DNA from: JAGXIT01 sp049293335
GTDB lineage: Bacteria > Patescibacteriota > Saccharimonadia > Saccharimonadales > UBA4665
DNA length: 64,000 nt
Reading direction: 5' to 3'
Assembly: GCA_049293335.1 (NCBI GenBank)
Contig: JBATSO010000040.1
Span: forward strand, 40,349-104,348
A program made the translations under genes and the position numbers. Shown piece after piece: positions 8,080 to 16,195 of this stretch (position 1 is the stretch's first letter; the number at the start of each line of letters is the position of its first letter). The notes under the pieces are model-generated. The model was not told the DNA's origin. It searched no databases and worked only from the letters and a program-made list of their open reading frames with translations.

Positions 8080-8085
8080 TACAAT
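8080..8085 (+). promoter_or_regulatory. -10 element of uvrB
   Basis: TACAAT ends 6 nt before the uvrB ATG, predicting a leaderless mRNA. A TTGAGA at 8055-8060 could be the -35 but with a long 19-nt spacer. Confidence 0.55.
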
Positions 8086-8091
8086 GTAAGG

Positions 8092-10056
8092 ATGGCAAAA
8101 TTCCAGCTTAAGAGCGACTATACTCCGCAGGGCGACCAGCCCAGTGCTATTCAGCAACTTACTGAAGGCCTTAAAAATGGGGTGAAAGAACAAACATTGC
8201 TGGGCGTAACGGGCAGCGGTAAGACCTTTACTATGGCCAATCTGGTGCAAAATGTGCAGCGGCCAACACTGGTACTCAGCCACAACAAGACACTTGCTGC
8301 GCAGTTATACAACGAGTTTAAACAATTTTTCCCTGACAACGCGGTGCATTATTTTGTAAGCTACTTCGACTACTATCAGCCAGAGGCATACATAGCACGA
8401 AGCGATACGTTTATCGAAAAAGACAGCGCCATTAACGAAGAAATCGATCGGCTGCGTCATGCCGCCACCGATGCCTTGCTGAGCCGCAAAGACGTGCTGA
8501 TTGTGGCCAGCGTAAGCTGTATATATGGCATTGGTTCGGTCGAGGATTACAACGGCCTGTCGGTGGACGTGAAGGTAGGTGAACGCCGCGTGCGGGACAA
8601 GCTGCTGAGGCAGCTCACCGACATTCAGTATCAGCGCAACGACATGGACTTCCGCCGTGGAACCTTCCGTGTACGCGGCGACGTGGTCGACGTGTACCCC
8701 GCGGGTGAAGAACTAGCCTACCGCATGGATTTTTTTGGCGATGAGATAGACCGGATTACGCGCATCGACCCGCTGACAGGCGAAATTCTAGCCAAACTCG
8801 ACAGCTACAAAATTTTCCCGAGCAGTCACTACGTAACCCCGCAGGACAAACTCAAAGTTGCCCTTGGGCAGATCCAACTAGAACTCGCCGATCGCCTAGC
8901 GCAGTTTAAGCGCGAAGGCAAACTACTCGAGGCTCAAAGGCTCGAACAGCGCACTCGTTTCGACCTCGAAATGCTGGAAGAAACGGGTTTTGTAAAAGGC
9001 ATCGAAAACTACAGCCGCTATTTGACCAACCGCGAACCAGGCGAACAACCTGCTACTTTGCTCGATTATTTCCCCGACGATTACCTGTTGATGGTCGACG
9101 AAAGCCACATGACTATTCCGCAGCTGCGCGGTATGTACAACGGCGACCGCGCTCGCAAAGAAGTGCTGGTAGAACATGGCTTTCGGCTGCCCAGCGCCCT
9201 CGATAACCGCCCGCTCAACTTTATAGAATACGAACGACACGTCAACCAAGTGGTGTATGTCAGCGCTACGCCCGCCGAATACGAAATCAGTCGCAGCCCT
9301 GCACCCGCCGAGCAAGTTATTCGCCCAACCGGGCTACTTGATCCACCTATAGAAGTTCGGCCCATCGAGGGACAGATCGACGATTTGCTAGCGGAAATTC
9401 GCGGCACCATTGCCAAAGGCGAGCGCGTGCTCGTTACCACCCTTACGAAGCGTATGAGCGAAGACTTAACCGAATATTTGCAAGAACTCAACATTAAAGT
9501 GGCGTATTTGCACAGCGATGTCGACACGCTGGACCGCACGGATATTTTGCGAGACCTTCGGCTGGGTGTGTACGATGTGCTGGTTGGCATAAACCTCCTG
9601 CGCGAAGGCCTTGACCTACCCGAAGTTTCACTGGTAGCTATTCTAGACGCCGACAAAGAAGGTTTTTTGCGCAGCGAACAAGCCCTGATTCAGACAGTTG
9701 GTCGGGCCGCGCGCCATGAAAAAGGCCGAGTTATTATGTACGCCGACCGCGTAACCAAAAGCATGCAAAAAACGCTCGACGAAACAACTCGCCGCCGAGC
9801 AATCCAGGAAGCGTATAACCAAAAACACGGTATTACGCCCAAGGGTATTAACCGTGCAGTCGAAGGCCGCATGAACACCGACTTGCCCGAAGAAGCCAAA
9901 CGCGCCAAACTAGACCTTAAGAAAATTCCTAAAGACGAATATAAGAGCCTCGTTAAAGACCTGTCTGCCCAGATGGACCTAGCCTCTGCCAACCTAGAGT
10001 TTGAAAAGGCCGCCGAACTCCGCGACCTCATAAATGACATTAAAGCAAAAATGTAG
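8092..10056 (+). CDS. uvrB: Excinuclease ABC subunit B
   Basis: A 654-residue protein of normal length for UvrB, the damage-verifying helicase-like subunit of nucleotide excision repair. Visible are Walker A GVTGSGKT (residues 38-45), the beta-hairpin YFDYYQPEAYI near 92-102 that clamps the strand, the DEAD-like MVDESH near 340, helicase motifs V/VI (GINLLREGLDLPEVSLV; QTVGRAARH) and the C-terminal UVR domain (FEKAAELRDLI) that contacts UvrC. UvrA and UvrC are not in the window. The start is fixed by a -10 hexamer 6 nt upstream. Confidence 0.97.
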   Translation: MAKFQLKSDYTPQGDQPSAIQQLTEGLKNGVKEQTLLGVTGSGKTFTMANLVQNVQRPTLVLSHNKTLAAQLYNEFKQFFPDNAVHYFVSYFDYYQPEAYIARSDTFIEKDSAINEEIDRLRHAATDALLSRKDVLIVASVSCIYGIGSVEDYNGLSVDVKVGERRVRDKLLRQLTDIQYQRNDMDFRRGTFRVRGDVVDVYPAGEELAYRMDFFGDEIDRITRIDPLTGEILAKLDSYKIFPSSHYVTPQDKLKVALGQIQLELADRLAQFKREGKLLEAQRLEQRTRFDLEMLEETGFVKGIENYSRYLTNREPGEQPATLLDYFPDDYLLMVDESHMTIPQLRGMYNGDRARKEVLVEHGFRLPSALDNRPLNFIEYERHVNQVVYVSATPAEYEISRSPAPAEQVIRPTGLLDPPIEVRPIEGQIDDLLAEIRGTIAKGERVLVTTLTKRMSEDLTEYLQELNIKVAYLHSDVDTLDRTDILRDLRLGVYDVLVGINLLREGLDLPEVSLVAILDADKEGFLRSEQALIQTVGRAARHEKGRVIMYADRVTKSMQKTLDETTRRRAIQEAYNQKHGITPKGINRAVEGRMNTDLPEEAKRAKLDLKKIPKDEYKSLVKDLSAQMDLASANLEFEKAAELRDLINDIKAKM

Positions 10057-10140
10057 CTCAAAAATCATCTCTGTTTATACGAAGCCCTTCTGCATGAAGG
10101 AGTAACGCTCGAAGCTTTTCATGGCAAGATAGTACGCAAA

Positions 10141-10401
10141 CTATCGATACAGTTGGCTGTGGGTACCTATGTGGGTAAACAGCGCTGTCGTATCATCGAT
10201 AAGATAGTAAATTGCTCTCACATCGCCGGTGATGTCTATGCTGTAGCAGCCCTTGTAGGGCGTGTGAAGCGCATGATTGCGAAGGGCTGGAGAAAGTGGG
10301 TCTTGGGCAAATAACTGTAACCTCAAGACAGCCTTGTTACGGGTAGCTGCTGGCAGTTTTGCAAACATTTTATCAAATCGACGGTGAGCAACAATGTTCA
10401 T
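10141..10401 (-). CDS. RelE/YafQ-like mRNA interferase toxin
   Basis: An 86-residue protein of the RelE/ParE superfamily. The C-terminal pattern, LHTPYKGCYSIDITGDVRAIYYLIDD then HIGTHSQLYR, is typical of YafQ/RelE toxins, which cut mRNA in the ribosomal A site. ParE-type gyrase inhibition cannot be excluded, but the GTHSQLY ending favours RelE/YafQ. Its ATG overlaps the antitoxin stop by 4 bp (10398-10401), the usual antitoxin-first arrangement. It is probably repressed with its antitoxin from the promoter at 10693-10721. Confidence 0.85.
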   Translation of the reverse strand: MNIVAHRRFDKMFAKLPAATRNKAVLRLQLFAQDPLSPALRNHALHTPYKGCYSIDITGDVRAIYYLIDDTTALFTHIGTHSQLYR

Positions 10402-10685
10402 AAGCTGTGAAAATGGTCGGCAATTGACTTTTGGCTCGTTAGCACCGAAGAAATTTCTTTGCTATCCTGATAATCACTGATAGCCTGCCGAAGTTCTGAC
10501 TCGATTTCAGGCTTAAGGCGTGGTAGAGCTGAGAGTACCAGCGAGCGGCTTCTTACAAATTCATTTAGGTTAGCGACCATCACTGTGCTGAGCGGTATGC
10601 CTAGCTCGTCTGCCAACGCTTGGGCGTCTTGTTTAAGCTTTTTACTGAGCTTCACGTTTATGGTGGTTTTATCTAAAGTTTTCAT
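10398..10685 (-). CDS. RelB/DinJ-like antitoxin
   Basis: A 95-residue ribbon-helix-helix antitoxin. The N-terminal TTINVKLSKKLKQDAQALADELGIPLSTVMV is the beta-strand plus two helices used for operator binding in RelB/DinJ proteins, and the charged C-terminal part would wrap the toxin. The ATG at 10685 lies only 7 nt after a near-perfect promoter, so the transcript should be leaderless. A CATATG repeat around the start and in the promoter spacer is a possible autoregulatory operator. Confidence 0.85.
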   Translation of the reverse strand: MKTLDKTTINVKLSKKLKQDAQALADELGIPLSTVMVANLNEFVRSRSLVLSALPRLKPEIESELRQAISDYQDSKEISSVLTSQKSIADHFHSL

Positions 10686-10692
10686 ATGCTAA

Positions 10693-10721
10693 AGTATATA
10701 AAACTTCATATGTTCTGTCAA
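10693..10721 (-). promoter_or_regulatory. Consensus promoter of the RelB/RelE module
   Basis: TTGACA (10721-10716), a 17-nt spacer and TATACT (10698-10693). The predicted +1 lies one base before the ATG at 10685. CATATG occurs in the spacer and again at the start codon, as a candidate operator half-site pair. Confidence 0.85.
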
Positions 10722-10756
10722 CACCTTTAGTCTATTCCTAGACATCACCCTTCAAG

Positions 10757-11422
10757 CTATTGGGCTGCTAAGAGTTTTACATAAAACACGAGCACACTGT
10801 CGGCAGGGATCGGACCCTGGGGTATGTTGCCGTAGCCAGCGGCGGGCGGGATAATAAGCAGCCGTTCGCCCCCGACTTTCATGCCCGCAATGGCTTGCTC
10901 CCAGCCAGGGATGACTGAACCTGCGCCAAGCGTAAAGCTAAACGGCTTAGTGGCATCAACATTTTGGTCAAATATACTGCCGTTTGTGAGCCAGCCACGG
11001 TAGTTTACGCCCAGTTTTTTACCCACTGTGGCCTCGGCACCGCTGCCAACTGCAATGTCTGCAAACACGGCATTTTGCGCCGTTTTGTACTTGTCGTACT
11101 GGCCAAATTCGGATGGATTAAGGGTGGCTTTTTCGCCCTGATTGGCTGCGGGACTGGTTGAGGCTGTTGGGGTGCTTGGCGCAGGGGTGCTTTGGTTTGG
11201 GCTGGTCGTAGAGGGTACGACACTATCGTTTTTAATAACAATGCCCGTAGTGCCATCGCTGGGCAGCTTGCTGCCCGTGGATGCGCTGGCTGCTGCTTGT
11301 GCCAAGGCTATTTGCCGCGCTTCTTCTTTTTGCTTGTTTTGGTGAGCTTGCCAAGCCCAACCTGCGCCCACAATAACAATCAAGCTAACGAGCCCCACCA
11401 CCAACCATACACGTTTTTTCAT
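10757..11422 (-). CDS. Membrane-anchored FKBP-type peptidyl-prolyl isomerase
   Basis: A 221-residue protein with an N-terminal membrane segment (VWLVVGLVSLIVIVGAGWAW), a Ser/Thr/Pro-rich linker to about residue 105 and a C-terminal FKBP domain (VNYRGWLTNGSIFDQN; VIPGWEQAIAGMKVGGERL; IPPAAGYG; LVFYVKLL). FKBPs speed cis-trans isomerisation at proline; this one should act outside the membrane in folding exported proteins. No lipobox cysteine is seen, so it is probably anchored by an uncleaved signal. TACACT ends 6 nt before the ATG, and the bases between resemble a Shine-Dalgarno sequence. Confidence 0.9.
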   Translation of the reverse strand: MKKRVWLVVGLVSLIVIVGAGWAWQAHQNKQKEEARQIALAQAAASASTGSKLPSDGTTGIVIKNDSVVPSTTSPNQSTPAPSTPTASTSPAANQGEKATLNPSEFGQYDKYKTAQNAVFADIAVGSGAEATVGKKLGVNYRGWLTNGSIFDQNVDATKPFSFTLGAGSVIPGWEQAIAGMKVGGERLLIIPPAAGYGNIPQGPIPADSVLVFYVKLLAAQ

Positions 11423-11474
11423 ACCTCTAGTGTATCAGACCAAAAAATAAAAGATTAAACTCCTACATTCAATC

Positions 11475-12218
11475 CTAGAAATCGAGTGATGATTCCGCAT
11501 ATGGGTCAATAGGAACCATATGTAATTGCTCTACACCTCCGCCAATGTTGTTGCGATGAGAAATCATGAGGTTTTGTGGTCTTGGTTTATTGCTTCTAGA
11601 GAAAATGTCATGCCAAACACCAGTACCATATTCAAGTCCACTGGCTTCAAGGGCCATCGACATGATTTCTCGACATACCTGTGCTGGTGGCAGTTCATCA
11701 GAGGTAGCTTCTTTGCCATCAATAAACCCACTGACCATAGTTGTGATTGGCCCGGAGTTTGAGCGTACAGCAGGAACATATACCAGCATTGGCTCGGGCG
11801 CTTCAAAGACCACGCGGTATTTCTTATCTGAACGTTCGAAGGTTGAGCTTAGTTCTCGCGGGTTTCGTTGTTTTACTAAATCGATACCGTGTGCCAATGA
11901 TACAACTGCGCGCATTGCCGGTAATCCAATCTGAAAACCGCAATCTTCACGATTTTTTGGTCGCTTAATTGCCAGTGAAGTTCCTTCTAGTGTTGTGTAT
12001 TTTGATACTTTTGCCCAGCTTCCTTCGCCTTTCGGTATCATCAACGCATGTTGTAACCCAAGTAAAACATCTACATGATCGAAAAGCATCTCTTTATAGC
12101 GAGGCGCAACGATTACATTACCGTGATTCCCTGCGGGTGTTACTAGATTATGACTATGCCATAGGACCTGATGGTTGGCAGTCATAGGAACGCATGTGTG
12201 ATCTTTCGATATGTTCAC
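11475..12218 (-). CDS. Divergent protein-kinase-like protein
   Basis: A 247-residue protein with a faint kinase outline. GEGSWAKVSK near residue 64 resembles a glycine-rich loop, SLAIKRPK near 80 resembles the VAIK lysine, and near the C-terminus WHDIFSRSNKPRPQNLMI followed by HMVPIDPY resembles the HxDxxxxN catalytic loop and IDP metal site of aminoglycoside-phosphotransferase/HipA-like kinases. Arginine or lysine residues interrupt the loop, so it may be a pseudokinase. Translation likely begins at GTG 12218, 8 nt after a TAAACT hexamer. No neighbour suggests a substrate. The kinase assignment is inference. Confidence 0.6.
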   Translation of the reverse strand: MNISKDHTCVPMTANHQVLWHSHNLVTPAGNHGNVIVAPRYKEMLFDHVDVLLGLQHALMIPKGEGSWAKVSKYTTLEGTSLAIKRPKNREDCGFQIGLPAMRAVVSLAHGIDLVKQRNPRELSSTFERSDKKYRVVFEAPEPMLVYVPAVRSNSGPITTMVSGFIDGKEATSDELPPAQVCREIMSMALEASGLEYGTGVWHDIFSRSNKPRPQNLMISHRNNIGGGVEQLHMVPIDPYAESSLDF

Positions 12219-12288
12219 TGGAGTTTAGTTTACTGAATATACTGGGTAATAATTTAATTATAACATAAAAACATTAAAAGATAAATGG

Positions 12289-12317
12289 TGTCAGGTTACA
12301 AAAGAACTTGGTATACT
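12289..12317 (+). promoter_or_regulatory. Promoter of the gatCAB operon
   Basis: TGTCAG (12289-12294), 17-nt spacer and TATACT (12312-12317), ending 8 nt before the gatC ATG at 12326. The preceding 60 bp are strongly AT-rich, like an UP element. Confidence 0.65.
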
Positions 12318-12325
12318 GTACTGCA

Positions 12326-12619
12326 ATGGCAAAGCTCTCTCGCGACGATGTATTAAAATTGGCTCAATTAGCTCGTATATCTCTTTCGGGTGACGAGGTA
12401 GACGCCTATGTAAGTGACCTTAGTGCCATTTTGGGCTACGTAGAACAGCTTTCGGCGGTTGATGTCAGCGGCCTTAAGCCGACCAACCAGGTGACAGGTC
12501 TTACGAATGTAACGCGCGCCGATGAGGTTGTTGACTATGGTTATAAACCGCACGATTTATTACGCAATGTGCCCGCCGTGCAGAGTGACCACCTAAAGGT
12601 TAAAAGGATGATCGGGTAA
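12326..12619 (+). CDS. gatC: Aspartyl/glutamyl-tRNA amidotransferase subunit C
   Basis: A 97-residue GatC, the small belt-like subunit that holds GatA and GatB together in the enzyme converting Glu-tRNA(Gln) and Asp-tRNA(Asn) to Gln- and Asn-tRNA. The N-terminal LSRDDVLKLAQLARISLS and the C-terminal LRNVPAVQSDHLKVKRMI are characteristic. The start at 12326 is preferred over an upstream in-frame ATG at 12308 because a -10 hexamer ends 8 nt before it. First gene of gatC-gatA-(unknown)-gatB. Confidence 0.93.
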   Translation: MAKLSRDDVLKLAQLARISLSGDEVDAYVSDLSAILGYVEQLSAVDVSGLKPTNQVTGLTNVTRADEVVDYGYKPHDLLRNVPAVQSDHLKVKRMIG

Positions 12620-12622
12620 TGA

Positions 12623-12651
12623 GAGTCAAGAGTCAAGAGTCAAGAGTCAAG
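12623..12651. repeat. GAGTCAA heptamer array between gatC and gatA
   Basis: Four tandem GAGTCAA units, the reverse complement of the array at 5744. It is followed at about 12678-12712 by a second degenerate run of CTCGTGC/CTCGAGC/CTCATGC units, also 7 bp. Confidence 0.85.
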
Positions 12652-12731
12652 CACAAAACCCAGTTGCTTCCAGTGCAAATCGTGTCTCGTGCCTCGAGCC
12701 TCATGCCTCGCCATAGAACAGGAGCTCGTAC

Positions 12732-14162
12732 ATGAAATCCTGGCAGCCGATTGCAACTATTGCAGATGAAGTAAATGCGGGCAAGGTCAAGGCAACCAAA
12801 CTTGTAGAACAGTCGCTGGCGGCAATCGAGAAACACAGTGAATTCAACGCTGTCATCGCCACGCTTGCCGAGACCGCTCGTGCCCAGGCAAAACGCGTTG
12901 ACGAAACAATTGCGAGGGGCAAAAAAGCCGGGCGACTGGCGGGCGTGCCATTTATAGCCAAAGACAACATGCTGGTGTTTGGCGCCGAAACTACGGCAGC
13001 CAGCAACATACTAAAAGGCTTCAACGCACCATACCAGGCCACGGTTATAAACCTGCTCGAAGCCGAAGGTGCCATTTGCGTGGCCAAGGCTAACCTTGAC
13101 GCGTTTGCCCACGGTAGTAGTACCGAAAACTCTGACTTTTTTACCACGCTTAACCCACGGGATAAAACTCGTGTGCCGGGTGGTTCGAGTGGCGGTTCGG
13201 CCGCTGCCGTGGTGCTCGAACTAGCACCGTTTGCACTCGGTTCTGACACGGGCGGCTCGATTCGCTTGCCCGCGAGCTTTACAGGCTGCGTTGGCTACAA
13301 GCCGACCTATGGGCTAGTAAGTCGTAGTGGTGTGGTGGCCATGGGCAGTAGCCTCGATACCATTGGCCCGCTCACACAAACTGTCGAAGACGCTGCGCTC
13401 GTTATGGAGGTGATTGCTGGCAAAGATACGCTCGACTCTACGACCATTGCACGCGACACTGCCAGCTACGTGGTTGACGAAAGCGCCGAACCACTGCGTG
13501 GCGCTACGTTCGGCGTTATTAAAGAATACATGGGCGAGGGTGTTGAGCCTGGCGTACGGGCGCAAATTCAACAAGCCATAGAGGCTATTTCCGCCGCGGG
13601 CGGTACAATAACAGAGGTGAGCTTACCCTCGTTGCCGCTCGGTCTGGCTGTGTACTATGTGTTGTGCCCCGCCGAAGTCAGTAGTAACCTGAGTCGTTTT
13701 GACGGGCAGCGTTATGGCCACCACACGCCAGACGCAGCCGATCTACACGACAGCTACACCCGCACGCGCCAAGTTGGCTTTGGTAAGGAAGCCAAGCGGC
13801 GCATTATGATCGGCACCTATGTACTCAGCAGTGGCTATTACGACGCGTATTACAAAAAGGCCCAAACCGTGCGCACCAAAGTCATCAACGAGTTCGCCGA
13901 AGCCTTCCAGAAAGTCGATTACCTCATAGGCCCAACGGCACCCATGACGGCCTTCAAAATTGGCGCCAACAGCGAAGACCCGCTGCAAATGTACCTTACC
14001 GACATCATGACCGTTTCGGCGAACCTCGCGGGCATACCAGCTATTAGCATTCCGTGCGGCCTGAGTGATGGCTTGCCCGTGGGCCTCCAACTATACGCTG
14101 CCCAAAAACACGACAGGCAACTTCTGAACTGTGCCGCGCACGTCGAAAGGTTGGTGGCATGA
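12732..14162 (+). CDS. gatA: Aspartyl/glutamyl-tRNA amidotransferase subunit A
   Basis: A 476-residue amidase-signature enzyme that hydrolyses glutamine and channels ammonia to GatB. The catalytic triad is in place: Lys in FIAKDN (near residue 78), cis-Ser in VPGGSSGGSAAA (near 153) and the nucleophilic Ser in SDTGGSIRLPA (near 178). Length and C-terminal motifs (GIPAISIPCG; GLPVGLQLYA) match GatA. It is separated from gatC by a repeat-filled gap, and its stop overlaps the next gene by 4 bp. Confidence 0.96.
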   Translation: MKSWQPIATIADEVNAGKVKATKLVEQSLAAIEKHSEFNAVIATLAETARAQAKRVDETIARGKKAGRLAGVPFIAKDNMLVFGAETTAASNILKGFNAPYQATVINLLEAEGAICVAKANLDAFAHGSSTENSDFFTTLNPRDKTRVPGGSSGGSAAAVVLELAPFALGSDTGGSIRLPASFTGCVGYKPTYGLVSRSGVVAMGSSLDTIGPLTQTVEDAALVMEVIAGKDTLDSTTIARDTASYVVDESAEPLRGATFGVIKEYMGEGVEPGVRAQIQQAIEAISAAGGTITEVSLPSLPLGLAVYYVLCPAEVSSNLSRFDGQRYGHHTPDAADLHDSYTRTRQVGFGKEAKRRIMIGTYVLSSGYYDAYYKKAQTVRTKVINEFAEAFQKVDYLIGPTAPMTAFKIGANSEDPLQMYLTDIMTVSANLAGIPAISIPCGLSDGLPVGLQLYAAQKHDRQLLNCAAHVERLVA

Positions 14163-14578
14163 GCATCAGTTTTGACACAACTTTCATAACAGTCGGTGGG
14201 GCTATTGTGGCGCTGCTACTCGTGCTCGTTGCGGCACTCCTAAAACGGCGTCCTAAAAAACTCAAGACTGAGTATTATGACGCCAAGTGGCATCAACTAC
14301 AGAGCCTGCTGAAAGACAAAGCCACCTGGCCGCTGGCAATCATCAACGCCGATAAACTACTCGACGAGGCTCTGAAGGCACGCAAATACAAAGGCAAAAC
14401 TATGGGCGAGCGTTTAGTAGCAGCCCAGCGCGATATTCAAAATAACGATGATGTATGGTTTGGACACAAGCTGCGCAACAAGCTGGTCCACGAACAAGAC
14501 ATTAAGCTCAAAGAGCGTGATGTCAAAGACGCACTGCTCGGCATACGGCACGCGCTAAAAGATCTGGGGGCGTTATGA
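14159..14578 (+). CDS. Membrane-anchored helical protein with a HEPN-like RxxxxH motif
   Basis: A 139-residue protein translationally coupled to gatA (ATGA overlap at 14159-14162). Residues 10-28 form a membrane segment (TVGGAIVALLLVLVAALL) followed by basic residues, so the rest should face the cytoplasm. That part is helical and ends with WFGHKLRNKLVHEQD, where RNKLVH fits the Rx4-6H active-site motif of HEPN ribonucleases and helical dimers. I do not recognise a named family. Its place between gatA and gatB suggests conserved linkage rather than a tRNA amidotransferase subunit; a role in RNA cleavage is speculation. Confidence 0.75.
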   Translation: MSISFDTTFITVGGAIVALLLVLVAALLKRRPKKLKTEYYDAKWHQLQSLLKDKATWPLAIINADKLLDEALKARKYKGKTMGERLVAAQRDIQNNDDVWFGHKLRNKLVHEQDIKLKERDVKDALLGIRHALKDLGAL

Positions 14579-14598
14579 GAAAGCCACGTATTATAAAT

Positions 14599-14674
14599 GG
14601 TGTATGGAGAATGATGTATAAAATACTACATATGTCATTCATCGTTCATCATTCTTTATTCACTAGCTCCAGAG
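14599..14674. repeat. Imperfect palindrome between the HEPN-like gene and gatB
   Basis: GTGTATGGAGAATGATG on the left pairs imperfectly with the reverse complement of CATCATTCTTTATTCAC on the right. The arm sequence GTATGRAGAATG is shared with the palindrome inside pepN (29674-29759), suggesting a small repeat family. Confidence 0.55.
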
Positions 14675-14684
14675 GAAAAACTGT

Positions 14685-16154
14685 ATGATATCTGCCGACC
14701 CCCGTTCCATGTACACCGTCACCATAGGCATAGAGTGTCATGTACAGCTTAAAACTAAAACTAAGCTTTTTAGCGGGGCAGATAATGACGCCCGCGAAGC
14801 CGCGCCAAACACATTAGTTAATCACATAGACTTCGGTTTGCCTGGTGCTTTGCCAGTGCTAAACGAAAAGGCCGTAGAGCTTGCCAGTAAGGCTGCGTTT
14901 GCGCTCAATAGCCAGCCGCAAACCTTTAGTAAATTTGACCGCAAGCACTACTTTTACCCAGACCTCCCCATGGGCTACCAAATTACTCAGTTTGACGAGC
15001 CAATTATTTTGGGCGGTCATGTCGACATTGTGCTGGATGGCACGAGCAAAAAAATCGGCATTACCAGAGCGCACCTGGAGGCGGACGCCGGCAAGTCAAC
15101 TCACCCAGCCGGCAGCGATTATAGCCTGGTCGACTTAAACCGTGCTGGTACGCCGCTACTCGAAATCGTCAGCGAGCCAGACATGCACTCTGCCGCCGAA
15201 GCCAAGGCGTACGCCCACGAATTGTATTTGCTAATGCGCTACGCGGAGGTCAGTGAGGCCAACCTGTACTATGGCAACATGCGGTTTGACGTAAATGTTT
15301 CGGTCAGCAAAACGGGTGAACTCGGCACGCGCACCGAAACCAAAAACCTCAATAGTTTCAAAAGCATAGAAAAAGCAGTCGAGTTTGAGGTTAATCGCCA
15401 AATTGAACTTCTGGAAAAGGGCGAAGCTATCGTACAAGAAACACGCGGCTGGGACGACGACAAACAAGCTACCTTTAGCCAGCGTACCAAAGAAGACGCG
15501 CACGACTACCGCTACATGCCCGACCCCGACTTGCCACCTGTCTTGCTCGACGACACCTACGTTTCAACCATCCAAAACTCTATGCCGCTCCTACCAAATG
15601 ACTACAGGCAAAAGTTTGCAACCATGGGGCTTGATCCCGCGGTTATAGAAGATATTATTGCCGTGCCTCAGACGGCGCACATGGTAGCACGTATTTTTGA
15701 CACCGCTGGCCCAGAACACGCGCGGCGTATTGCTTTTTGGGTGATGCAGCCAGCCAATGATGATACGGAAAACCAAAATGCAGATGAGTCAACAGATGAA
15801 AAAGTGCAATCCCAGGTGAATTACGACACACAACTGATTGCGCTTAGCCACATGGTTGCCGAGAACAAGCTGAGTTCTACGGCCGCCAAAGAAGTGCTAG
15901 CCGAAGTGTTAAAAACGGGTGCCGATCCTCAAAAAGTTGCCGAAGCCAAAAACCTACTACAGGAAAGCGATGAGGGTGCGATTGCCGAAATTGTTGCCGC
16001 AGTCCTTGCCAGTAACGCCAAAGCGGCGGAAGATGTTAAAAACGGCGAAATGAAAGCTATTGGCTTTTTAGTAGGGCAGGTTATGAAACAGTCTGCCGGC
16101 AAAGCCAACCCAGCGCTGGCCACGAAACTCATTAAAGAACAATTAGGCGTATAA
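14685..16154 (+). CDS. gatB: Aspartyl/glutamyl-tRNA amidotransferase subunit B
   Basis: A 489-residue GatB, which phosphorylates the misacylated aminoacyl-tRNA and amidates it with ammonia from GatA. Conserved stretches are IGIECHVQLKTKTKLFSGA (near residue 14), the Mg-binding HLEADAGKSTH region (near 130), NLNSFKSIEKA and TRGWDD, plus the helical tail domain that holds the tRNA. A Glu/Asp/Gln-rich insert near residues 355-375 interrupts the tail region and looks lineage-specific. GAGGA upstream supports the ATG at 14685; ATG 14709 is a possible alternative. Confidence 0.95.
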   Translation: MISADPRSMYTVTIGIECHVQLKTKTKLFSGADNDAREAAPNTLVNHIDFGLPGALPVLNEKAVELASKAAFALNSQPQTFSKFDRKHYFYPDLPMGYQITQFDEPIILGGHVDIVLDGTSKKIGITRAHLEADAGKSTHPAGSDYSLVDLNRAGTPLLEIVSEPDMHSAAEAKAYAHELYLLMRYAEVSEANLYYGNMRFDVNVSVSKTGELGTRTETKNLNSFKSIEKAVEFEVNRQIELLEKGEAIVQETRGWDDDKQATFSQRTKEDAHDYRYMPDPDLPPVLLDDTYVSTIQNSMPLLPNDYRQKFATMGLDPAVIEDIIAVPQTAHMVARIFDTAGPEHARRIAFWVMQPANDDTENQNADESTDEKVQSQVNYDTQLIALSHMVAENKLSSTAAKEVLAEVLKTGADPQKVAEAKNLLQESDEGAIAEIVAAVLASNAKAAEDVKNGEMKAIGFLVGQVMKQSAGKANPALATKLIKEQLGV

Positions 16155-16195
16155 TAGGCAGCAAAGATGAAGTGTAAATGCCAAGGGAGGCCCAC

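Noticed and set aside
9081..9656. 191-aa reverse frame inside uvrB
   Set aside because: Ser/Arg-rich shadow of uvrB codons with no motif.
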